Of a DNA stretch of 49,841 bases, positions 1 through 8,443 are shown in pieces. This DNA comes from CAZPDM01 sp964585305. GTDB lineage: Bacteria > Planctomycetota > Uabimicrobiia > Uabimicrobiales > JABWCH01. Position numbers and translations under genes: made by a program. The DNA is taken from NCBI GenBank assembly GCA_964585305.1, contig CAZPDM010000025.1, forward strand, positions 1 through 49,841. The letters are read 5' to 3'. Each line of letters begins with the position of its first letter. The first letter of the stretch is position 1. Below the pieces are notes generated by a model that saw only the letters and a program-made list of their open reading frames with translations, made no database searches and was not told the origin of the DNA.

Positions 1-61
1 TCTTCTAATTCTTTTCCATTTTTCAAAAAGTATGACCATACTTCTGCTTCGCTTTAATCTA
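1..61. other. Left edge, no gene assignable
   Basis: Short stretch between the window edge and the terminator at 62-108. Plus-strand frame 1 is open from base 1 to a TAA near 55-57 and could be the tail of a gene entering from the left. A minus-strand ATG near 33-35 could equally open a gene leaving the window. Neither can be decided from so few bases. Confidence 0.2.
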
Positions 62-108
62 AAAAGCTAAATAACTTGACTATGAAATGTGCAAGTTATT
101 TAGCTTTT
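62..108 (-). terminator. Stem-loop terminator of the 112-2643 kinase gene
   Basis: Perfect 17-bp inverted repeat: arm 62-78 (AAAAGCTAAATAACTTG), loop 79-91, arm 92-108. The A/T-rich stem base gives a U-rich 3' end on either strand. It lies just past the stop codon of the minus-strand kinase gene and could also stop plus-strand transcription entering from the left. Confidence 0.75.
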
Positions 109-111
109 ATA

Positions 112-2643
112 TTATTTATCGTCGCTGCGGTCGTCTAGGACACAACGAAAGCCTACATCAGATTTTTGGGCATTGCGGCTGAGACCATTGCGATAGGAAG
201 CACGCGCTTGATAAACTGTTGAAGTAAAGCTACCGCCTTTAATCACAACTTCATGGTTTTCTTTGCCTAAATTACTGCTTGTCCATTCCCATACATTACC
301 GCAAAGATGGAATATTCCTGTTGCTGTTTTTCCTTTGGAATACGAGTTGACAAACGCAGGTTTTTGAGTCCCGATGTTAGCGTATTCAGCTATTTTACTG
401 CCAATATCGTGGTAATATCTCCATCCCCAAGGATAATCAAAGTCCGCAGTAGTTCGAGAGGAATATTCCCATTCGTCCTCAGTTGGAAGGCGTTTTCCTA
501 GCCAATGGGCATAGCAGCTTGCATCATAAAATGATATAAAAGTTACAGGAAGATTTTCAAATTCTGAAGGAATTTGCTTATCCCATCCTTTTTTCTTCCA
601 AATTTCAGGAACTGGATATTTGGTTGCTAAACAAAATTCACGATATTTGGAATTGCTTACTTCATAGGTATCCATCCAAAAACTTTTAACTTGAATGGAT
701 TTGATTTCTTCGTCAGGGTCTCCTAATCCAGAGCCTTTTAAAAAAGATCCGCCTTTAATATATACCATATTTTCAAAGTGTTCATTTGGCTTTAAAACTT
801 TTGGTATAATAGCTGCCTTTCTTTTTTCATAAAGAGTATATATTTTTTCATCTGCCAGCCCTAGATAATATTCCTCTACAAAAGGCTTGGGAGGAGCTTC
901 AACAGTCTGATGGTGAGGGAGATATTTTTCTATATAATCCCAACATATTTGCTGATTTTTATATATAACTATTGCTCCGGCTAATAGAGCAATTAGAAAA
1001 AGATGTCTCATAACTAACCAAGTTTTACTTGGTTTTTGTGAAATCTCATTTGTCAAAGTAGTATTTGTTTGTTTTTGGACAGAAGTATCAGAATACACTG
1101 GATAAAGGTTAGGATTTTGTGGAATAGATTGTGGGAAATATTGTTGTTGAGGCATTGTTGGTTGATAATATGGTGGCATATTTGGAGGCATAATTTGTTG
1201 AGGCATATTAGGCAAAGGAGTAGGAGTCTGTTGAAAATAAGCATTGGGTGGAATATTGGGAGATTGAGGAATATTAGGAATTGGCGGTTGTTGGTAATAA
1301 GCACCTTGTGGAAAATTTTGTTGTTGGGGAAATTGTGGGAAATTACTAGATTGTGTTGGAATTGGAGTGCTTGGTATCTCTGGAGGAATATTTGAAGAAT
1401 TGATTTGTGGTAAACTGTAAGGAGTATTTCCACCCAAATCTCCTGAAATATTTTGTGGTACAGATGCTTGAGCAGATTTTATATCAAATTTTGTTTCTTC
1501 TGCTGTTTTTTTCGTAGTTGTCGGAGGACGGACAGTAACGCTTTTAGCTTCTTTTGAAATAGTTACTGTTTTATCTTCAGAGATATCTGATAAAGATTGC
1601 GTTACATCAAGCTGAAATCCAGAATCTAAAAATTCTTGAAGATCAACAATTAAAGACTGGGAATTAGAATATCGCTGCTCACGATTTTTGGCCATCATTT
1701 TAGAAATAATCTGGCAAATTTTTTCAGAAAGATGGGGATTTAACATACGAGGAGAAGGAATTTCTGCATTGAGATGTTGGTTGATAACATCAATTACAGT
1801 TTCACCTTTGTAAGGAACTTCACCAGTTACAAGATGGAATAAAGTAACCCCAAGTGAATAAATATCAGATCGAATGTCCAAATCTTTAAGACCTCTTGCT
1901 TGTTCTGGAGAAATATAATATGGAGTGCCAACCATAATTCCTGTTGTAGTAACTGACATATCACTAGAAAGCGATTTTGCAAGTCCAAGATCACAAAGCT
2001 TTGGAACTCCATCTTGGGTGATCATAATATTTTCAGGTTTAATATCTCGATGAATAAGGTTATGTTGCTCTGCATATTTTAAACCTTCTGCTACGCACAA
2101 AATAACTTGAACTGCTTTGTTTTCTTCAAATGCTCCAGAGTCTTGTATGATAGTTTTTACAGAACGACCATTTATAAATTCCATAACAAAATAAAATAGC
2201 CCGGATTCTGTTTCTCCAAAATCAAGTCCTCGGACAATATGAGGATGATCCAGTTTTGCAGAAAGATTGGCTTCACGCATAAATCTTTGCACATAGTCCT
2301 GGTTACTTACTAAATGTGGAAACATTATTTTAATAGCTACATTTCGACCGTTTCCATCTTGTCGTGCTTTATATACAGTTCCCAATCCTCCCTGACCTAA
2401 AGTTTCTATAATTGTATAACCACGAATTAAATATCGTTGAGCTTTATCTAAAAAATGGTAGATTGCATAAACCTGTTTACCTGTAAGATAGCCTTTATCA
2501 AGAAATATTGAGCTTAATGGCTTAATTGTTCCTGCAGCTTCGTAGCAATGCAATGTAGTAAGACATTCTTCTATTTGATCTGTGGTGGCTAATTTATTAG
2601 CAAGAACTTGCTGTTTAAATTCCATATCATCTGCAGTAGGCAT
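112..2643 (-). CDS. Membrane Ser/Thr protein kinase with C-terminal FGE-sulfatase (SUMF1) domain
   Basis: 843 residues. I start at 2643 (MPTADD), not the upstream ATG at 2712, because a GGAGAG site precedes it and the longer form would overlap trmB. Residues 1-70 form a helical module (ending ...DKGYLTGKQVYAIYHFL) that recurs in the 8444-12295 protein. The Hanks-type kinase domain is about 75-345: glycine loop GQGGLGTVY, VAIK Lys105, HRDIKPEN with catalytic Asp200, DLG in place of DFG at 218-220, and SPE for APE. A long Pro/Gln/Asn-rich linker follows, then one membrane segment at about 545-564. The FGE fold is about 626-843 (KGGSF, GKRLPTEDEWEY, GNVWEW, GFRCV). The cysteine pair that makes true FGE an oxidase is absent near its GGSF motif, so a ligand-binding role is likelier than sulfatase maturation. 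The kinase should be cytoplasmic and the FGE fold outside. Substrates are unknown. Confidence 0.9.
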   Translation of the reverse strand: MPTADDMEFKQQVLANKLATTDQIEECLTTLHCYEAAGTIKPLSSIFLDKGYLTGKQVYAIYHFLDKAQRYLIRGYTIIETLGQGGLGTVYKARQDGNGRNVAIKIMFPHLVSNQDYVQRFMREANLSAKLDHPHIVRGLDFGETESGLFYFVMEFINGRSVKTIIQDSGAFEENKAVQVILCVAEGLKYAEQHNLIHRDIKPENIMITQDGVPKLCDLGLAKSLSSDMSVTTTGIMVGTPYYISPEQARGLKDLDIRSDIYSLGVTLFHLVTGEVPYKGETVIDVINQHLNAEIPSPRMLNPHLSEKICQIISKMMAKNREQRYSNSQSLIVDLQEFLDSGFQLDVTQSLSDISEDKTVTISKEAKSVTVRPPTTTKKTAEETKFDIKSAQASVPQNISGDLGGNTPYSLPQINSSNIPPEIPSTPIPTQSSNFPQFPQQQNFPQGAYYQQPPIPNIPQSPNIPPNAYFQQTPTPLPNMPQQIMPPNMPPYYQPTMPQQQYFPQSIPQNPNLYPVYSDTSVQKQTNTTLTNEISQKPSKTWLVMRHLFLIALLAGAIVIYKNQQICWDYIEKYLPHHQTVEAPPKPFVEEYYLGLADEKIYTLYEKRKAAIIPKVLKPNEHFENMVYIKGGSFLKGSGLGDPDEEIKSIQVKSFWMDTYEVSNSKYREFCLATKYPVPEIWKKKGWDKQIPSEFENLPVTFISFYDASCYAHWLGKRLPTEDEWEYSSRTTADFDYPWGWRYYHDIGSKIAEYANIGTQKPAFVNSYSKGKTATGIFHLCGNVWEWTSSNLGKENHEVVIKGGSFTSTVYQARASYRNGLSRNAQKSDVGFRCVLDDRSDDK

Positions 2644-2681
2644 GATGAACTCTCCAATTGTAAAATATAATTGTCTTGCTA

Positions 2682-3314
2682 TTAGGCAGAGCTTTTTTTC
2701 TTGGCAAAACAAAAATAAGCAATTTTTCTTCCAGCAGCTTTAAATTTAGCAGCATGAAGAGTATTATGATACTCTGTTGTACCTTCTCCAGTATGATGAT
2801 ATATTTGAGTAAAATCAGTATTCTGACCTAACATCTCTTGGATGAGAGTCGCATAATAAGCAACATCTGTTGTTAAAAATATAAGTCCTTCTGGAATAAG
2901 CAAACGATGGATAGTAACAAAGAGGTCATTTTCTAATAAACGACGTCTTTCATGGCTACGTTTGGGCCATGGATCAGGAAAATGAATAAAAAATGATTGA
3001 ATTGAATTTGGAAGGAATACTGTATTAAGAGCAACTTTAGCATCGGCTGCAATAATTTTCACATTATGTAAATTACTGCGTGTAATTGCTCCAGCAATTT
3101 TTTGTGCACGTCGAAAACGTATTTCAATACCTAAAAAGTTGCTACTTGGCTCTTTTTTTGCCATTTCTAATAAAAATTCTCCCTTACCTGGTCCAATTTC
3201 GACTTTTACAGGTTGGGGATTGGGAAAAATTTCTGACCATTGCCGCGGACTTGGCAGTGTCGGGTTTTCCTCTGATAAATTTAATCTAAAGTCTATTAAG
3301 TTAGGAAGTTCCAT
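2682..3314 (-). CDS. trmB: tRNA (guanine-N7-)-methyltransferase TrmB
   Basis: 210 residues, normal for TrmB. The enzyme methylates N7 of G46 in the variable loop of tRNAs using SAM. The SAM-binding motif is VEIGPGKGEFLLEMA followed by the acidic FLGIEIR strand end. The family signature FIHFPDPWPKRSHERRR, with the conserved PDPWPK substrate/catalytic segment, is complete. The C-terminus contains the usual GEGTTEYH-like segment. It ends 38 nt before the kinase start at 2643 and begins 27 nt after the stop of the 3342 kinase, so it probably shares their transcript. The Shine-Dalgarno is poor (TTGGAT). This is a housekeeping gene inserted in a kinase cluster. Confidence 0.95.
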   Translation of the reverse strand: MELPNLIDFRLNLSEENPTLPSPRQWSEIFPNPQPVKVEIGPGKGEFLLEMAKKEPSSNFLGIEIRFRRAQKIAGAITRSNLHNVKIIAADAKVALNTVFLPNSIQSFFIHFPDPWPKRSHERRRLLENDLFVTIHRLLIPEGLIFLTTDVAYYATLIQEMLGQNTDFTQIYHHTGEGTTEYHNTLHAAKFKAAGRKIAYFCFAKKKSSA

Positions 3315-3341
3315 TTTTATCCAAAATAAAAAGTAAAAAAA

Positions 3342-4364
3342 TTAGAATAATTTGATTATTTTTTTTAGTTTTTCTATAAATTCTTCCATAGAAGAATAAC
3401 GATATTGGTAATTTTTTTGCAGTCCTTTTAATAAAAATTCATTAAACCCCGGAGGTAAAGGAAATAAAGAAGGAGGAGGTTTAGGAGAACGTGCAGAAAG
3501 TTGTTTTAAATAAATATCTTCAGGATTTGGGGCTGTAAAAGGATATGTTCCACTCACAATTTCATAAATAATAACACAAAGAGAATACAAGTCGCTTTGT
3601 AAAACAGGATGAAGTTCCCATATTTCTGGAGCCATATATAATGGTGTGCCAACTGCTCCTCTTGTGATGTTGACAGTATTGCCAATAGTATTGATTTCGC
3701 GTGCAAGCCCAAAATCCATAAGATACGCGTGATGCCTGTTGATGAGAATATTTCCAGGTTTAACATCGCGATGAAGGGTATTTTGTGAATGAGAATATGC
3801 TAAGGCTTCTGCAATTTGTAGGACAACATCAAATAAGGGCGCAACATCTTTTGTTGTTCTTTGCATAGGTAAGTTGAAAAGACGCTGTTCTAATGAACCG
3901 CCTTCAATATAGGGAGTAACTAGAAACAATTCGTTATTTTGAATCCCACCAGTAATAAGGGGCAAAATGTGTGGATGATCTAATTTTTGCCAAAGTGATA
4001 ATTCTCGTAGAAATCTTGTTTTTGAGTAATTAGAAATATCTGACGAATCTGCCCAACGTCTTTTAAGAGCAACTGTATTAGGTGTATTAACTTGCCATGC
4101 TTTATAAACTATTCCACTAGCTCCTGCTCCAATTGGATATAAAGCATAATAATCTTGGAATACAACTGGTTTGGAGTCAGATATTATATTGGCGAAATTA
4201 TTTTTTTCGCAGCTACTTTCTTCTGGCATCCAACGGGAGATAATGACTGGACTATTACGTTGCGCCCAAAGCCATTCAAATTCTTCCTTTTCTAAACAAC
4301 AAAAATTTTTAATCTTTTCCAAGATTAAAGATAGTGGAATATGGGAAAGATCAGTAAATGTCAT
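3342..4364 (-). CDS. Soluble Ser/Thr protein kinase
   Basis: 340 residues, essentially one Hanks-type kinase domain (about 72-338) after a short N-terminal extension. Catalytic features look complete: glycine loop GAGASGIVY, beta-3 VALK (Lys101), HRDVKPGN with the catalytic Asp near 199, MDFG, and GTPLYMAPE. There is no membrane segment, FGE, FHA or PASTA module, so it is probably cytoplasmic. The start at 4364 has no clear Shine-Dalgarno, and no later Met improves it. It lies between the Omp85-like gene (40 nt upstream) and trmB (27 nt downstream), all on the same strand. It is the simplest kinase in the window and may phosphorylate products of its neighbours, but nothing in the sequence names a substrate. 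Confidence 0.9.
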   Translation of the reverse strand: MTFTDLSHIPLSLILEKIKNFCCLEKEEFEWLWAQRNSPVIISRWMPEESSCEKNNFANIISDSKPVVFQDYYALYPIGAGASGIVYKAWQVNTPNTVALKRRWADSSDISNYSKTRFLRELSLWQKLDHPHILPLITGGIQNNELFLVTPYIEGGSLEQRLFNLPMQRTTKDVAPLFDVVLQIAEALAYSHSQNTLHRDVKPGNILINRHHAYLMDFGLAREINTIGNTVNITRGAVGTPLYMAPEIWELHPVLQSDLYSLCVIIYEIVSGTYPFTAPNPEDIYLKQLSARSPKPPPSLFPLPPGFNEFLLKGLQKNYQYRYSSMEEFIEKLKKIIKLF

Positions 4365-4404
4365 AAATTTTCTATTTCTTATTTACATGTCTTAAGCAAA
4401 TGTG

Positions 4405-5763
4405 TTAAAAGGGATAATGTAATCCTGCAAATATTGCATTTCCATCATCACCCAAGCCAATATCAACTTTGGCAACAATTTGAGAGCGCACAACAAAGCG
4501 AATTCCAACGCCAAATACTTTTTGAATGCTTTTTAAACGAATATCGCTATAGGAATCCATTACCTGGCCCGCATCAAAAAAGATAGCTCCTTCTAAATCG
4601 AGCAAAATTTCACCTGCGTAAAATCGGGCAATACGAATTCTTTGTTCAGCATTAAATAAAATAAAATGCTGATCATAAAATCGTCCTTCGCCATATCCTC
4701 TTAAAGTTTGCCCGCCACCTAACATACTTAATTCATAAAAGGGAATATTTTTTCCATCTAAATATTGAAAGGCTCCACGAAGAACAGTTACAAACTTAGC
4801 CTCGCTATCCCAGGGAATATATCCCTTAATTTCGCCCCCAATACGACGATAGGAAAATGAACTCATGAACCACTCTGGAGATCCTTCTAAAAAAAAGCGG
4901 GTATATATTCCAGATGTTGGAGAGACATCATCATCTCTAGTGTCAAATACTAAAGATAGTTCTAAGGGAAGACTATAACTTCCTTTGATTCCAGTTATAT
5001 GGGGATATTTTTTTAATGTAGAAACAATTGGTTCATCAACATTTTCGTTATCTTCAAGAATTCCTTTTCTGATCCAACGTCGATGACCTTTTATAGCAAA
5101 TCCAAGAAATAAGTGCGGCGTAAATTCCCAACGTAAACGAACATGTCCTTTAATATTTCGAGCTGTATAACTACTTTCATCTTCTTCAGTTGTTTCTGGA
5201 CCAAAACCAAAAAAACGACAGGCTGATTCACGCGAAAATTCAAATTCTCCATCTAAAAATAAGTTTTTCTTATTCCATAGTTCTTTAACATGGTATTCAG
5301 CGTTATATTCCCAAAAATTTTCTGTACTATGAGAAAAATAAAGTTGATAAGAAAAGTTTTCAGAAGGAAAACCTAAGTAATTCATGTCAGCACTATAACC
5401 AATTAAACCGTTATACATAGCAACCGGGGCTAAAATTTTATCAATGTGTCCATCAGTTTCCGAAACAACTGCAAATAATACACCATAAGTTGTACCGGAA
5501 TTGGGGCTAGCTCCAACAACTGGAATTGGAACGCCAAATGTTTCTTGGTCAACAAAAGTTTCTTCTTGCCCAACTAAATCTTCTTCAGTTAATAATTTAG
5601 CTTTAGGCTCGGATAATAGTTTGGCTTGAGGTTCTGATAATAATTTGGCTTGAGGTTCTATTATAGTGCTATCTTCTATCTTTTGCTCTGTTGTTTGAGC
5701 ATTCAGTAAAATAGGAAACCAAAAAGCCAAAAAACAAAAAATGAGTTGATAACAATTTTTCAT
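4405..5763 (-). CDS. Omp85/D15-type outer-membrane beta-barrel protein
   Basis: 452 residues. The signal peptide runs to about residue 22 (...FPILLNA), with Gln as likely mature residue 1. A short linker at about 35-58 repeats an 8-residue unit (EPQAKLLS-like) three times. The rest reads as a bacterial surface antigen (D15/BamA C-terminal) barrel: GVPIPVVGASPNSGTTYG near the start, FDTRDDDVSPTSGIY, GGGQTLRGY (the conserved RGY of Omp85 lid loops), FFDAGQV, and a C-terminal aromatic (HYPF). No POTRA domains are visible, so it is not BamA itself; it resembles short POTRA-less barrels of unknown cargo. It shares strand and close spacing with the 3342 kinase, suggesting a shared transcript. No good Shine-Dalgarno precedes the ATG. 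Confidence 0.85.
   Translation of the reverse strand: MKNCYQLIFCFLAFWFPILLNAQTTEQKIEDSTIIEPQAKLLSEPQAKLLSEPKAKLLTEEDLVGQEETFVDQETFGVPIPVVGASPNSGTTYGVLFAVVSETDGHIDKILAPVAMYNGLIGYSADMNYLGFPSENFSYQLYFSHSTENFWEYNAEYHVKELWNKKNLFLDGEFEFSRESACRFFGFGPETTEEDESSYTARNIKGHVRLRWEFTPHLFLGFAIKGHRRWIRKGILEDNENVDEPIVSTLKKYPHITGIKGSYSLPLELSLVFDTRDDDVSPTSGIYTRFFLEGSPEWFMSSFSYRRIGGEIKGYIPWDSEAKFVTVLRGAFQYLDGKNIPFYELSMLGGGQTLRGYGEGRFYDQHFILFNAEQRIRIARFYAGEILLDLEGAIFFDAGQVMDSYSDIRLKSIQKVFGVGIRFVVRSQIVAKVDIGLGDDGNAIFAGLHYPF
5590..5660 (-). repeat. 24-bp tandem repeat in the barrel gene linker
   Basis: Three near-identical 24-bp units (plus strand core TTTGGCTTGAGGTTCTGATAA) encode the EPQAKLLS repeats between the signal peptide and the barrel. 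Copy number may vary between strains, as is usual for such in-frame tandem repeats. Confidence 0.8.
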
Positions 5764-5794
5764 TTACACATAACCATAAAAATAGTTTATATTG

Positions 5795-5865
5795 TTGTAG
5801 GGGCACGCTATGCATGCTCTGATTTCCTGCATTTTAGGATGGGCATGCTTAACGTGCCTCTACAA
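5795..5865. repeat. Imperfect palindromic repeat (REP/MITE-like)
   Basis: Arms TTGTAGGGGCACG (5795-5807) and CGTGCCTCTACAA (5853-5865) are inverted complements with one mismatch. A second nested pair, GCATGCTC (5812-5819) and GGGCATGC (5841-5848), extends the cruciform. It is notably GC-richer than its surroundings and resembles the dispersed GTAGGGGCACG...CGTGCCCCTAC palindromes of many environmental genomes. It fills the gap between the pseudokinase gene and the barrel gene. Both are on the minus strand, so the hairpin could also act as a transcriptional attenuator. Confidence 0.6.
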
Positions 5866-5880
5866 TAAAAATATTTTAAT

Positions 5881-8427
5881 TTATATTATAGCTAATACAC
5901 AACGCATTCCGCAACTGGCTCCAAGCCCTTCCGGAGGACGTTTGCGACGGGCTGTAACACGTAATAAGCGACTGCCAATATACCAGGAGCCACCGCGTAA
6001 TACTCTCCCCGGCGTGTCATCTTCATGGCCACTTTCAGGAATATCTGGGCCTAATGGATTATGTCTCGGACTGCGTTTGTAATAATCCGAAGCAAACCAA
6101 TCTTGCACCCATTCCCAAACATTACCTGCCATATCCATAACATTATAAGGAGATTTTCCAGATGTAAAATACCCTATTGGAGAAGTGCTTTTAGCACCGC
6201 GATTTTTGCCAAATTTAGGCTCTGCATTATAGTTTGCACGCCAAATTCCACCGGCATTTGGAGAATCATCCCCCCATGGGTAGGTACGTCTTGGCTTAGG
6301 GTTTCTTTTGCGTTTTTTCTGATCGCCGTCTAACCAGACTCCACCGCGAGCTGCTTTTTCCCATTGTGCTTCTGTGGGAATTGTTTTGCCTGCCCATACT
6401 GCATATTTTTGTGCCTGGTCCCAGGTAATATTTACAACAGGGTGATCATCAGGACTTCCCCATTCAGGAATTTCTGGTTTAGGTTGCTTCATCTCTTCGC
6501 AAAATTTAAAATATTGCTTCCAAGTAATTAAGTTAATATCAATAAAATAATCATCAAGAAAAACTTCATGTTCCGGTTTTTCTACATCAAAAGCATGAAT
6601 CGCTTCAGAACCCATGATAAAAGTCCCGCAAGGAATATATATCATTTCTGAACCATCTTTTTGGCAAAGAACTTTTTCGTGATCAATCCAGGTAAAACCA
6701 TCCGGAAGTACAATATTGGGATGGGTCAAGGTTTCGGTTGTTTGTGGTTTGTTGGTATCAGTAATGATAATTTCTTCATCATCCGCAAATTTATCTGGCT
6801 CTCCAGTTTTTTGAGATACTTTAGGTTGATCGTCATCTAAATTAAGACTCTTTATAACTATAGTTGGCGCATCATCATCTTGATAACTTCCATCATCAAC
6901 AACAATGACTTTGGGGCTATATTTTTCTGAATGAGTTGGATCATTAGAATTTATTTCCTCTGCAGGAGATTTTAAAGAAGGTAAACTGGGAATTACTGAA
7001 GATATTTTTTTCTGCGATGGTTCTTCAATAGAAAATGCAGTTGTAGGAGAAACGTTAAGTGCGGGCATAGGAGAAGAATGGGAAACAGAAAGAACCATTG
7101 CAGATGGTTCTGATGAGCTTTTTGCCATTGTTTGGGAGGCAGATAATCTTATAGCAGTGGATGATAATGGAGATAATGGAGGAGGTTCTGGTGTAGGAGG
7201 TGTAATTTCAAGCGTTGGTTCTTTTTCTATGTTAGAAAAAAACAAACTTACTGGTTTAGGCAAATAGGAAAGAAGCGATTTGTGAAAGATTCTTAAATCT
7301 TGCTGTAAGATTTGCCAATCCTTTGCATCATCACTGATTTCTAAACACTCCCGAATAATTTTACGTTGTGATGCCAAATCTATTTGCATATTAAAAATTT
7401 GCAAAAGATTTCTTAAACTTACTCGGAATTGTTTGGCTTGAATGATGAATTTATCTAAATTAGAATTTTGTTGCGAAAGCAAACGTTGACGATTTTCATT
7501 ATATATTTTTTCGTCTAATCCAATAGATAGTGCTTCTTCTAATAGACTTAAAGATTTTGCGAAATCTCCTTGTTCTTCAGCTTTGGTCGCTTCGATAACA
7601 AGAACATCTTTAAATACTGTTCTAATATCGGATAATATTGATTCTGCATTTGTATAACGATAGGATGGAGAACGATGTAAAGATTTTTGTAAAATACGTG
7701 GCAAAAGTTTAGGTAAATCTGTAATTCGTGGAATAGGTTCTTGCGGATTCACAATTTGCTCGATGATTTTGATTCTTTGTTCTTCATCATAAATTTGTTC
7801 AATGCTTCCAAAAGGTGGGTGTCCTGCAAGTAATTCATAGAATATGACACCTAAAGCATAGACTTCCGCATGAAGATCTAACTTATTTCTCAGATCGAAT
7901 AATTCAGGTGCTTGATATAAAATATTTGCTTCATTTGGAAAAACAACACCAGAAGTACTTCCAAACTCTGTAAGCCCCCAATCCAAAATCATTGGCTGCT
8001 GATTGCGAAAACAAATATTTTCAGGTCGGATTTGGCGATGTAAAAGTGGCTCACTTTGGGAATGACCATAACCAATAGCTTGCGTAATTTGAAACATCCA
8101 TCGTAATGCTGTAACAACAGAAATTGGGCCATTTTCCATTGCCTGACGCAGTGTACCTTCAGATAGTTTTTCAAGCGTAATCCAAGGAATAGCATTTTCT
8201 AAATCACAATCTAAAATGCCCAAGATATTTGGATGCTGCAATTTCTTAAGAATATTGGCTTCTTTACGAAATTTTTCTATAGCTTTTCCAGCATCCAAAA
8301 ATGGTGCTTTGAGAAGAATATCTTTTCCTTTTACAGTATAAATAGCTCCCAATGGCCCAACAATAAATTCTTTATCAATGACATAATTTTGAATGCGATC
8401 ACCTGGATGAAAAGGAGGACGTCCCAT
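5881..8427 (-). CDS. Pseudokinase with C-terminal FGE-sulfatase (SUMF1) domain
   Basis: 848 residues, start supported by GGAG 8 nt upstream. The kinase-like fold is about 10-270 but key positions are changed. The glycine loop is degenerate (IVGPLGAIY), the catalytic HRD is HRQ (Gln132), HRDxKPEN reads HRQIRPEN, and DFG is DWG (149-151). Lys40 (ILLK), the alpha-C Glu and Asn137 remain, so nucleotide binding without phosphotransfer is plausible. Next come a helical/coiled region (about 290-400), a Pro/Ser/Asp-rich linker, and an FGE fold at about 590-848 (MIYIPCGTFIMGSE, GKTIPTEAQWEKAARGG, GNVWEWVQDW, LRGGSW). That fold lacks the catalytic cysteine pair after GGSW. No membrane segment is evident. 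The gene begins 16 nt after the stop of the 8444-12295 gene, implying coupled expression and a joint role. Confidence 0.85.
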   Translation of the reverse strand: MGRPPFHPGDRIQNYVIDKEFIVGPLGAIYTVKGKDILLKAPFLDAGKAIEKFRKEANILKKLQHPNILGILDCDLENAIPWITLEKLSEGTLRQAMENGPISVVTALRWMFQITQAIGYGHSQSEPLLHRQIRPENICFRNQQPMILDWGLTEFGSTSGVVFPNEANILYQAPELFDLRNKLDLHAEVYALGVIFYELLAGHPPFGSIEQIYDEEQRIKIIEQIVNPQEPIPRITDLPKLLPRILQKSLHRSPSYRYTNAESILSDIRTVFKDVLVIEATKAEEQGDFAKSLSLLEEALSIGLDEKIYNENRQRLLSQQNSNLDKFIIQAKQFRVSLRNLLQIFNMQIDLASQRKIIRECLEISDDAKDWQILQQDLRIFHKSLLSYLPKPVSLFFSNIEKEPTLEITPPTPEPPPLSPLSSTAIRLSASQTMAKSSSEPSAMVLSVSHSSPMPALNVSPTTAFSIEEPSQKKISSVIPSLPSLKSPAEEINSNDPTHSEKYSPKVIVVDDGSYQDDDAPTIVIKSLNLDDDQPKVSQKTGEPDKFADDEEIIITDTNKPQTTETLTHPNIVLPDGFTWIDHEKVLCQKDGSEMIYIPCGTFIMGSEAIHAFDVEKPEHEVFLDDYFIDINLITWKQYFKFCEEMKQPKPEIPEWGSPDDHPVVNITWDQAQKYAVWAGKTIPTEAQWEKAARGGVWLDGDQKKRKRNPKPRRTYPWGDDSPNAGGIWRANYNAEPKFGKNRGAKSTSPIGYFTSGKSPYNVMDMAGNVWEWVQDWFASDYYKRSPRHNPLGPDIPESGHEDDTPGRVLRGGSWYIGSRLLRVTARRKRPPEGLGASCGMRCVLAII

Positions 8428-8443
8428 ATATAAACTCCAAAAA

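Noticed and set aside
5810..6082. Plus-strand ORF starting in the palindrome
   Set aside because: It is antisense to the conserved FGE motifs of the pseudokinase gene and has no independent support.
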